A stretch of 24,200 nucleotides of DNA, from IMG/VR virus record IMGVR_UViG_3300015371_000171, positions 1 through 24,200 of that record. One strand, 5' to 3'. Both the position numbers and the translations under genes were made by a program. Positions 7,646-13,075 of this stretch are shown piece by piece (positions within the stretch are counted from its first letter, which is position 1; every line of letters starts with the position of its first letter). The notes under the pieces are model-generated. The model saw only the letters and a program-made list of their open reading frames with translations, was not told where the DNA came from and ran no database searches. This DNA comes from a virus.

Positions 7646-8251
7646 TTATCGCGCCCTATAGATGATCCGATCGTGCTTGGAGGAGGCATGCACCACCGTC
7701 CTTAACTCAAAACGTTCACCCAAAAGAGTCCGCCAAGCATCCTTGTCCTTGCGCACGTCGATAATCAGAATAGTGCCCTTAGTGGAGTGCTCAAGCACAT
7801 AGTCAAGATAGATCTCGGGCGGATAATGAAAGCACCAGGAGCCCAGGCTTATGACCAGAGGCACGGCCAGGCCAAGCGGCACCAGCGGCTTGCGATTCGC
7901 GTCCACGCTCAGAATTCGGCCCACGCCATTGTCGGCGTGGAACATTTCCGCCACATGGAAGTTAGAGAAAGTCTTTCGATGAAGTTCCATAAGCGGCTTG
8001 TCATCAACGCCATCAAACAAGATCGGAATAATCGAACCTTGGTAGTGCCGATGAAGAAGGATGTCTATGCCGCCCAGCCCCGAGCCAATATCCAGAACAA
8101 AAGCCGCATCGTTAGGTAAGAAAGGCCGCATTTGCAAATAGTCAGCCATGAGCGAGGCCCTATATGCGCCCTCCCATTGCTGGCGGTCGCGGGCGAAAAT
8201 ATCGAGGCTCCCTTTCTGTAGCCTGAGATAGCCAAACGCCTGATCACTCAC
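7646..8251 (-). CDS. Class I SAM-dependent methyltransferase-like protein (MT3)
   Basis: The core has a clear SAM-binding motif I, 'FVLDIGSGLGG' (about residues 51-61 from the chosen start), followed by a Rossmann-type sequence, 'VPLVISLGSWCFHYPPEIYLDYV' region (split here) as motif IV, and 'GTILIIDVRKDKDAW' as a later strand. The start is uncertain: I chose the GTG at 8251 because it lies just after the stop of the preceding methyltransferase (8269); the open frame continues upstream to 8446 but only inside that gene. No strong ribosome site is seen. It is not closely similar to the other two methyltransferases of the window. Substrate unknown; sugar or protein methylation is inferred from the neighbours. 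Confidence 0.72.
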   Translation of the reverse strand: MSDQAFGYLRLQKGSLDIFARDRQQWEGAYRASLMADYLQMRPFLPNDAAFVLDIGSGLGGIDILLHRHYQGSIIPILFDGVDDKPLMELHRKTFSNFHVAEMFHADNGVGRILSVDANRKPLVPLGLAVPLVISLGSWCFHYPPEIYLDYVLEHSTKGTILIIDVRKDKDAWRTLLGERFELRTVVHASSKHDRIIYRAR

Positions 8252-8268
8252 CTTGATGTTGAACGAGA

Positions 8269-8808
8269 TCAGCGGCGCAGCCAAATCCGGATCTCGTGCC
8301 CCAATTTCTCCTCCGAACGCAAAAGAGTCCACGGCATGCGCGCCACCTCTTTGAGCCACCATATTCCCCCCTCTATGATCCGATGAGCATTCGAGCCATC
8401 CGGCAATAGCTGGTTTGCGGGCCGCGTAGCTATGGCCAAATAGCATCCCTTGCGCGTGAGTTGGTCCAGATGCGTTAGCGAATTGAGAAGAAAGTCAGGC
8501 TCGACATGCTCCAGCACATCGGTGCAAACCACAAGATCCGCTGGCCTGGGCATGCGCCGATTCTTTTTCGGAATGGCTGGATCCCATTCATAGAGCACTT
8601 CAGGAATATGACGTTTATAGCACAACTCTTTTCTCAAAGTTCCCCGCCCACAGCCATAGTCCAGAATGGTCTGCGCTCCAAGTTCGTGCGCAAAGGCCAT
8701 TATCTCGTCGGCATATTTGCGTCCTGATTTGCCCCAGCCGCCGCGCTTCTCATGCAAAGCGCGATTCGCCGCCTGGTATTCAGGAGTTATCAACTGATTC
8801 AGGTGCAT
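8269..8808 (-). CDS. Class I SAM-dependent methyltransferase (MT2), paralogue of MT1
   Basis: This protein of about 179 residues carries motif I 'ILDYGCGRG' at residues 48-56 and motif IV region 'PADLVVCTDVLEHVEP', both standard for class I methyltransferases. It aligns almost without gaps to the methyltransferase at 11437-11964: shared 'PADLVV-TDVLEH-EP', 'L-N-L-HL--L--KG', and 'DG-NAH-I' blocks. Both are short for the fold, about 175-180 residues. The ATG at 8808 is chosen; a GTG at 8817 is possible. It overlaps the end of the GT-D glycosyltransferase gene by 29 bases. A role in methylating a glycan made by the neighbouring enzymes is inferred; DNA or protein methylation is not excluded. 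Confidence 0.83.
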   Translation of the reverse strand: MHLNQLITPEYQAANRALHEKRGGWGKSGRKYADEIMAFAHELGAQTILDYGCGRGTLRKELCYKRHIPEVLYEWDPAIPKKNRRMPRPADLVVCTDVLEHVEPDFLLNSLTHLDQLTRKGCYLAIATRPANQLLPDGSNAHRIIEGGIWWLKEVARMPWTLLRSEEKLGHEIRIWLRR

Positions 8809-9466
8809 TGATAACACCCAGCCGCTTCATGAACATGCCTATGTGGCCCAGATCCAAAGCCCACTTTCCTCGCTTCGCCAAGCGCCAGGCCAGCACGGTG
8901 GCCGTTGGCCCCAGGCAAAGAAGAATCGGCATGCTTGGCGGCACCGGCTCCAGCTCTCTTTCGATCTGATCAATAACGCTATAAGCATTTTCGCGCGGCG
9001 CGCTCAAGAGATCGACGTGGCTGGCCCCGCTGGCTAGCAGGCTTTCGGGATCGAGCGACTTATCCAATGCGCCCGCCACCAGCACGCAATGCTTGCCCGC
9101 CCAAAGCTTCTTCACCTTGGCCCAATAGGCGGGCGTATCGATCCATGGCGCGCTGTCCGGTCTCGAAATGAAGGCACTGCCGTAGCGAAGCGGGCCATAG
9201 AGTTGTTGGTACTTGGGTGGATCAAGATATTGCCGCCAAGCCTTGATCCTTGGGCCATGGTAGAAATCAGGTATACAGACCAGAAGACCAGGTACCGGCA
9301 CCTTCAAGATCAGCCGCAGCTCTTTAACCAATTTGGGATCACGCACCCTTTGCGCCTTGGCATCGCCGCCTACACAGAGCCTAAGTTCACCATCGCCATA
9401 GCGCGCCAGCGAATGCCCGGCCAGCGCCATCTCTATGGTGATGACCTCGTCCAGCACCTCCGGCAT
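8780..9466 (-). CDS. GT-D fold glycosyltransferase (DUF1792 type)
   Basis: This 228-residue protein matches the GT-D family (DUF1792, known from streptococcal serine-rich adhesin glycosylation). The opening 'SLARYGDGELRLCVGG' contains the DxE metal motif as DGE at residues 25-27, which replaces the DxD of GT-A enzymes. Further features are 'YGSAFISRPDSAPW', and near the end 'LLCLGPTATVLAWRLAKRG' followed by 'ALDLGHIGMF', both typical of the family. The ATG overlaps the stop of the head morphogenesis gene by one base (TAATG). It is the first sugar gene after that head gene and is followed directly by two methyltransferases. Confidence 0.86.
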   Translation of the reverse strand: MPEVLDEVITIEMALAGHSLARYGDGELRLCVGGDAKAQRVRDPKLVKELRLILKVPVPGLLVCIPDFYHGPRIKAWRQYLDPPKYQQLYGPLRYGSAFISRPDSAPWIDTPAYWAKVKKLWAGKHCVLVAGALDKSLDPESLLASGASHVDLLSAPRENAYSVIDQIERELEPVPPSMPILLCLGPTATVLAWRLAKRGKWALDLGHIGMFMKRLGVINAPESVDNS

Positions 9467-10413
9467 TAGAGGCTACCAAACAATTCGCTTCCTTCGGGCA
9501 CGAAAGCGCAGCGACAATTCGGGTGCGCGGGAATCAAGGACCGCGCCTCGTCGATGTCATAGGGACCGTCTGCTGCTATTTCCTCGCACTCATCACAGAC
9601 CAGATCATCGCCAGCGGTCAGCACTTCAACCTGCATGCCCTTAAACGCTTTCTCTAATAAACTCTCCTCCTTACGAATTCGAGCAATGGTCCGCAAGCTT
9701 TTGCCTATGCGGCGCAAGGCGGGCGGAAGCGGAAAGATGGCCGCGTCTCCCACCCGCACATGAAAGGGCCGCACATATTCCGGCACCAGGCCCACCTGGC
9801 GCACGCCCGCCGCCTCGAAAGTATCGAGGGTGGCGACACTGTGCGCTTTAACTACCATAGTTGAAACCATGGCATGCGAGCGCGGCACGCCTATGGTGTT
9901 GATCGCATGAGTGCTGAGCCTGGCCAATTCGGCAGGCTTCTGCCGCACAATTTGCGCCTCGGCCCCGAGCCGAACCAAGCGCTGGCTCACCGCTTCGCAA
10001 ATGCCCTGAAGCTCTACTAAAGTGAGTTGTTGGAGGTGGCTAATGGTGTCCCTCGTGGTCGGAGGCTCAACAGCGCGGCTCAGCTTTTGCGCTCGGCTGA
10101 GCCCTCGGCGGTAGGCATGGTCGATCATTGGATCAAGAAAACTAGCGTCATGCTCCAGGACCATACGGTTCAAAGACTGGTCTACAAAACCCTGATAAAA
10201 CCGCAAGCGGCCATCGGGCGAGAGCGCCGCCAGCGAGAAGCCCTCGGAGAGAATCCTATCAGTGAGCCCGAGAAGGTCTTGCCCGAGCAAGGCCGCGCGC
10301 AATTGGTTATTGAATTTGCGCCATCTTATGTCTAGCTCGATGCTATAGCGCTTTCGCAGATCGCCCGTCTGCGTGGGATCGGCATTCAAGTTGTGTTTAA
10401 GAGGACGGTTCAT
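9466..10413 (-). CDS. Minor head protein, Mu F / SPP1 gp7-like head morphogenesis protein
   Basis: This 315-residue protein is a minor capsid component that in Mu and SPP1 enters the prohead with the portal. The diagnostic part is at the C-terminus: 'VCDECEEIAADGPYDIDEA' with CxxC at 273-276, followed by 'IPAHPNCRCAFVPEG' with H297, C300 and C302. The N-terminal two thirds are helical, as expected. The true start is the ATG at 10413, which overlaps the stop of a 27-residue micro-protein (ATGA); the open frame continues to 10551 but only through that upstream gene. It should follow the portal directly but here is separated from it by about 2.6 kb of accessory genes. Confidence 0.87.
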   Translation of the reverse strand: MNRPLKHNLNADPTQTGDLRKRYSIELDIRWRKFNNQLRAALLGQDLLGLTDRILSEGFSLAALSPDGRLRFYQGFVDQSLNRMVLEHDASFLDPMIDHAYRRGLSRAQKLSRAVEPPTTRDTISHLQQLTLVELQGICEAVSQRLVRLGAEAQIVRQKPAELARLSTHAINTIGVPRSHAMVSTMVVKAHSVATLDTFEAAGVRQVGLVPEYVRPFHVRVGDAAIFPLPPALRRIGKSLRTIARIRKEESLLEKAFKGMQVEVLTAGDDLVCDECEEIAADGPYDIDEARSLIPAHPNCRCAFVPEGSELFGSL

Positions 10414-10493
10414 TGCATCAGCACCAGAACCAAAAACACAATGACCATGGTTTCCACTACTGTGACCACCACGATTATTGGATCGCGCAACAT
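10410..10493 (-). CDS. Micro-protein with one membrane helix (27 aa)
   Basis: The frame ATG at 10493 to TGA at 10410 encodes 27 residues: MLRDPIIVVVTVVETMVIVF and seven more (LVLVLMQ). Almost all of it is a hydrophobic helix with one glutamate in the middle. The start codon directly follows the stop of another micro-protein (TAAATG), and the stop overlaps the start of the head morphogenesis gene (ATGA). This tight spacing is the main support, as there is no clear ribosome site and short hydrophobic frames can arise by chance. A membrane-active role such as a small holin or antiholin subunit is conceivable but not shown. Confidence 0.5.
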   Translation of the reverse strand: MLRDPIIVVVTVVETMVIVFLVLVLMQ

Positions 10494-10580
10494 TTAAATT
10501 AACAACAACAAGAGCGCCATCACCAGCAGCACGGTCACAATTGAAAGCCACATGACTGTACCGTTTCGTCTAGTTGGCAT
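10494..10580 (-). CDS. Micro-protein with one membrane helix (28 aa)
   Basis: The frame runs from the ATG at 10580 to the TAA at 10494 and encodes MPTRRNGTVMWLSIVTVLLV plus eight more residues (MALLLLLI). The layout is a short positively charged N-terminus (two arginines) followed by an uninterrupted hydrophobic helix, as in small inner-membrane peptides with the N-terminus inside. It abuts the next micro-protein with no gap. No strong ribosome site is visible, and the upstream 206 bases are non-coding with hairpins. It is too short for family assignment. Coding status is likely but not certain. Confidence 0.5.
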   Translation of the reverse strand: MPTRRNGTVMWLSIVTVLLVMALLLLLI

Positions 10581-10709
10581 GATTCACGCAAGGGCCAGTT
10601 AGCCCGGCCACAGAGGAGGAAAAGCCCAGCGCTGACCCTTGCGCTTCTTGATGGCCTTGGGTCGTCGGGGGAGACTCTCGCGGCCACCAATTCACTGGGC
10701 CTGAATATA

Positions 10710-10748
10710 TGGCCCTTGGCGCTGCGTGCAACAGCAGACCAAGGGCCA
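10710..10748. repeat. Long hairpin with 10-bp perfect arms in the gap after the proline-rich gene
   Basis: TGGCCCTTGG at 10710-10719 and CCAAGGGCCA at 10739-10748 are exact inverted copies separated by 19 bases, and the loop contains a further GCTG/CAGC pairing. On the minus strand there is no run of T after it, so it is not a standard rho-independent terminator. It could stabilise the 3' end of the upstream message or mark a boundary between operon parts. Confidence 0.6.
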
Positions 10749-10751
10749 CCT

Positions 10752-10783
10752 TTTGCTGGCTTGTCGGCTGAGGAGCCAGCAAA
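10752..10783. terminator. Hairpin with 9-bp perfect arms right after the proline-rich gene
   Basis: TTTGCTGGC (10752-10760) and GCCAGCAAA (10775-10783) are exact inverted copies with a 14-base loop. It begins only three bases after the stop codon of the proline-rich gene on the minus strand, where terminators usually lie. No clear U-tract follows, so termination would be weak or need a factor. Together with the adjacent longer hairpin it fills most of the 206-base gap 10581-10786, in which I see no convincing gene. Confidence 0.45.
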
Positions 10784-10786
10784 GCC

Positions 10787-11383
10787 TTAGGGCTTCGGCT
10801 TGGCGGCCGAAGGCGTCGGCACACCGGGATGCTCACCCGACGGCACGATCACCGTCACCCACCCGCTCTGTGGCGTCCAAGCGGTCTTCGCGTCCCAATT
10901 CTCCAGTATCTGCGGCTTCTCGCCGGAGCCTTCCGGTGGCAACACGATAGGATGGGTTGGCACACCAGGAGACGGCCAAATGCTGGGTGGAATATAGATC
11001 GGGTGCGTCGGCACGCCAGGAATCGTCCCAGGCGGGAGATAGATCGGCGGAGTCGGCATTGGTTGCGGACCAGGAAGGCCCTGGTCAGGGTAGAGCGGCG
11101 GCCCGCCCCAAATGCCCGGAGGCCTGCCGCCTGGGGCTATGGGATGTGTCGGAAAGCCCGGACCCTGAGATGGATAGGGAGGCTGACCACCGGGAGCGAT
11201 TGGATGGGACACCCACGGCGGGGCAACGCCGCCCCAGGTGCCAAGCGGCGGACCGCCCGGAGCAATCGGGTGCGTCGGGAAGCCCGGACCCTGAGATGGA
11301 TAGGGAGGCTGGCCAGGAAGCCCCTGGTCAGGCACGCCGCCTCCAGAGCCAAGCGGAATGATCAATGCATAGATCGGACCCAT
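10787..11383 (-). CDS. Proline/glycine-rich repeat protein, possible virion surface or fibre component
   Basis: This 198-residue protein starts MGPIYALIIPLGSGGG and then consists of imperfect repeats built from short modules such as 'PDQGLPG', 'QPPYPSQGPGFPTHPIAPGG' and 'GVPTHPIYIPP'. The largest exact unit recurs at a 42-residue distance. The C-terminal 45 residues are different ('PPEGSGEKPQILENWDAKTA', 'TPQSGWVTVIVPSGEHPGVP') and could be a small folded tail. I recall similar 'PDQGLPG'-type proteins in other phages, without known function. No collagen triplet periodicity is present. GAGGAG precedes the start. It lies between methyltransferase 1 and the hairpin-rich gap; a surface-exposed, extended role is inferred from composition. 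Confidence 0.8.
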   Translation of the reverse strand: MGPIYALIIPLGSGGGVPDQGLPGQPPYPSQGPGFPTHPIAPGGPPLGTWGGVAPPWVSHPIAPGGQPPYPSQGPGFPTHPIAPGGRPPGIWGGPPLYPDQGLPGPQPMPTPPIYLPPGTIPGVPTHPIYIPPSIWPSPGVPTHPIVLPPEGSGEKPQILENWDAKTAWTPQSGWVTVIVPSGEHPGVPTPSAAKPKP

Positions 11384-11386
11384 AAC

Positions 11387-11437
11387 TTACTTCTCCTCTT
11401 TCGACGGCATGGTTTGATAGGCTTCGTCCGTTGCCAT
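11387..11437 (-). CDS. Possible 16-residue peptide between MT1 and the proline-rich gene
   Basis: The 51-base frame encodes MATDEAYQTMPSKEEK. Its ATG overlaps the stop of methyltransferase 1 (TGATG) and its own 3' end carries the ribosome site of the next gene. The frame may exist only to carry ribosomes from one gene to the next, or be chance. No function can be proposed. Confidence 0.25.
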   Translation of the reverse strand: MATDEAYQTMPSKEEK

Positions 11438-11964
11438 CAGCCGGGCGAGGCCCAAATATAAAAGCCCTTCCTATAGTCGACCTTATCCACGCGAATGCCG
11501 CTATCCCTGAACTGTTTGATCCAGAAGGGCAAGGGCTTCTGAATAAGGTGCGCATTGCGGCCATCGCTTAGCGTGAGGCGCGCGGCATTCGAAGCGATCA
11601 CCAGGAACATGCCTTTCTTGCTGAGGGCTTTAAGGTGGCTGAGCACATTCTTCAGCAACTCGGGCTCGATGTGCTCGAGTACGTCAGTCGCAACAACGAG
11701 ATCGGCTGGCTCGGGCATGGCCTCCTTGCCCGCCACGCCCGGATCATATTCGCGCACGTCTTTGAATCTTGACCCACTCAGCGCCTCTTTCAACGACCCA
11801 GTACCACAGCCATAATCCAGAATGGTTTGCGCGTCTAGCTTGATGGCATAACGCAGCACTTCACCCAAGTGGCTCTTACCTGAGCCGCCCCAGGCGGGCG
11901 AGGTCAAGCGAGTGTCCAAAAGCACCTTGCGGTAGGCTGGAGAGGCAACGTCGTCGAGGTTCAT
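11437..11964 (-). CDS. Class I SAM-dependent methyltransferase (MT1)
   Basis: This 175-residue protein has motif I 'ILDYGCGTG' at residues 48-56, an acidic strand-2 end ('REYDPG'), and motif IV region 'PADLVVATDVLEHIEP' at about 87-101, followed by 'KKGMFLVIASN'. It is a clear paralogue of the methyltransferase at 8269-8808. The start at 11964 overlaps the stop of a 27-residue membrane peptide (ATGA) and has AAGGG upstream; the open frame continues to 12135 only through other genes. The N-terminal 'SPAWGGSGKSHLGE' resembles MT2 'KRGGWGKSGRKYADE'. Substrate unknown. The presence of three glycosyltransferases in the same transcript makes a sugar acceptor plausible. Confidence 0.86.
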   Translation of the reverse strand: MNLDDVASPAYRKVLLDTRLTSPAWGGSGKSHLGEVLRYAIKLDAQTILDYGCGTGSLKEALSGSRFKDVREYDPGVAGKEAMPEPADLVVATDVLEHIEPELLKNVLSHLKALSKKGMFLVIASNAARLTLSDGRNAHLIQKPLPFWIKQFRDSGIRVDKVDYRKGFYIWASPG

Positions 11965-12044
11965 CCCTTGCTCCAGATGACCCAACCCGCAACCCAGAGC
12001 GCGCAGAGCAACAGGAACGCCAGCGCTGGCAGCAACAGGTCCAT
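11961..12044 (-). CDS. Micro-protein with one membrane helix (27 aa)
   Basis: The frame from the ATG at 12044 to the TGA at 11961 encodes [20 protein letters not shown] plus seven residues (WVIWSKG). It is a single hydrophobic helix with aromatic residues near the end and a lysine at the C-terminus. AGGAG lies nine bases before the start, the start overlaps the stop of the 46-residue gene (TGATG) and its stop overlaps methyltransferase 1 (ATGA). This makes it the best supported of the three micro-proteins. A membrane-targeted regulatory or lysis role is possible; nothing more can be said. Confidence 0.6.
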   Translation of the reverse strand: MDLLLPALAFLLLCALWVAGWVIWSKG

Positions 12045-12184
12045 CACTTCTTGCTCCTGGCCTTGGCCTTGCGCGCGGTGCTGAGCGCAATAGCAATGGC
12101 TTGCTTGCGCGGCTTGCCCGCCCGCCTTTCGGCACGAATATTCTGGCTGATGGTCTTGCGACTATAGCCTTGTTTCAGCGGCAT
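12044..12184 (-). CDS. Small basic protein, DUF6496-like (46 aa)
   Basis: The 46 residues begin [20 protein letters not shown] and end in a lysine/arginine-rich tail after '[12 protein letters not shown]'. I recall this pattern (MPLK-GYS-KTI--NI, then KQA-AIAL--AR) as a widespread short protein of phages and bacteria, listed as DUF6496 or as a hypothetical protein. Its charge suggests nucleic-acid contact or ribosome-like mimicry, but no function is established to my knowledge. GGAGG lies seven bases before the ATG. The start lies within the end of the DUF6197-like gene and the stop overlaps the next micro-protein. Confidence 0.8.
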   Translation of the reverse strand: MPLKQGYSRKTISQNIRAERRAGKPRKQAIAIALSTARKAKARSKK

Positions 12185-12506
12185 GGTGCGTCCTCCGGCT
12201 TTCGGCTATGGCCCGGTCAAATGCCGCAACGACCTCTGAGTGGGTTCGCCAATCGGCATCATTCCAGAATACAATGGCCTGCGAGCCAGCACCTTTTTTG
12301 CGCCTTATAGCCCATAGCAGCATACCGACGGCTTTGTTCTGACTGCGCCGGTCTGCCGGAATTTCCATGATAGCGCCCAGCGTGCAATGGCGCTTGCCCT
12401 TGACGAATTCATGCTGGCACCACATTACCTCGTCTTCGATAAGCTTGCGCGCGGCTATCAGAATATTGGTGACCTTACTATCGGCCCATTGCTGGTTGTA
12501 GAGCAT
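12162..12506 (-). CDS. DUF6197-like protein (114 aa)
   Basis: The pattern is '[20 protein letters not shown]', then '[11 protein letters not shown]', an alanine/leucine-rich helix, '[20 protein letters not shown]' and a terminal helix. The order tryptophan-cysteine, cysteine-x-leucine-glycine-alanine, then WND--W-T--EV matches my memory of DUF6197, a family found in actinobacterial and phage genomes without assigned function. The conserved cysteine/histidine positions could bind a metal. GGGAG precedes the ATG. It overlaps the upstream gene by 29 bases and the downstream gene by 23. Confidence 0.72.
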   Translation of the reverse strand: MLYNQQWADSKVTNILIAARKLIEDEVMWCQHEFVKGKRHCTLGAIMEIPADRRSQNKAVGMLLWAIRRKKGAGSQAIVFWNDADWRTHSEVVAAFDRAIAESRRTHHAAETRL

Positions 12507-12693
12507 TGGTCGTCTCCCTTAATTGTACCTCCAGCATAGCGCTTGGCACATTGCTGACAAAGCTCCCCTCGCCGCCCTCCATGGGAAAGACTATCAGGCA
12601 AAAACCCCACTGCTTTTCAGTCATCCGCATATTCAGCGCTGAGTCAATGACAGCCCCGATCTTGTGCATGGTCTCTTTTGGAGCCTTCGGCAT
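12478..12693 (-). CDS. Small phage protein, unknown (71 aa)
   Basis: The ATG at 12693 (MPKAPKETMHKIGAVIDSAL) with AGGG upstream is preferred to a GTG at 12699. The sequence is helical at the start, then 'WGFCLIVFPMEGGEGSFVSN' forms a likely beta hairpin, then a helix. Short phage proteins with 'GF-L--FP---G----YVSN' patterns are common, and function is unknown. It lies between the two-TM membrane protein and the DUF6197-like gene in the accessory block after the portal. No motif for catalysis is seen. Confidence 0.65.
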   Translation of the reverse strand: MPKAPKETMHKIGAVIDSALNMRMTEKQWGFCLIVFPMEGGEGSFVSNVPSAMLEVQLRETTNALQPAMGR

Positions 12694-12769
12694 TAGCACC
12701 CTTTACAAATTGGCGGCGGCGCGGGTGGGTAGGGCGGCAGCGGCGCTATCTGGCTTTCCCGGCTGCCGC

Positions 12770-13063
12770 CTAGCGAAAACGCGGCGACCAGATCGGGCCG
12801 CCGAGCAAGCAGCTAAGCAAGGCGAAGACCAGCCAAAGAATGAACAGCATGATCGCCACCCAGATTATTATGTTCAGAGCGGCGGCCAGAAACCCAGACA
12901 AGGTTTTGGCGCTTCCCTCTGGCGGCATGAATTGCGGCGGCCAGAATGGCCCGGCCGTGCCGCCCAGCGCCATGACCACCAATTTGAGCAAAGCGCAAAC
13001 CGCCACCAGAATCACCACATAGACGAAAACCTCGTACCAGAACGCGAGCGATAAGCAGGCCAT
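12770..13063 (-). CDS. Two-helix membrane protein, possible holin (97 aa)
   Basis: The protein has two long hydrophobic segments: residues about 9-33 ('VFVYVVILVAVCALLKLVVM') and about 58-87 ('FLAAALNIIIWVAIMLFILW' and on), joined by a proline-rich loop ('PFWPPQFMPPEGSAK') and ending in a short basic tail. Size and layout fit a class II holin, but many small phage membrane proteins look alike and the endolysin lies about 6 kb downstream. AAAGGAGG before the ATG is one of the strongest ribosome sites in the window. It directly follows the portal stop side of the operon, 12 bases after that gene ends. Confidence 0.75.
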   Translation of the reverse strand: MACLSLAFWYEVFVYVVILVAVCALLKLVVMALGGTAGPFWPPQFMPPEGSAKTLSGFLAAALNIIIWVAIMLFILWLVFALLSCLLGGPIWSPRFR

Positions 13064-13075
13064 GACTTGCCTCCT

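Noticed and set aside
10570-10836. Minus-strand 88-codon frame spanning the hairpin region
   Set aside because: It overlaps the end of the proline-rich gene, has no ribosome site or domain, and its sequence follows the inverted repeats.
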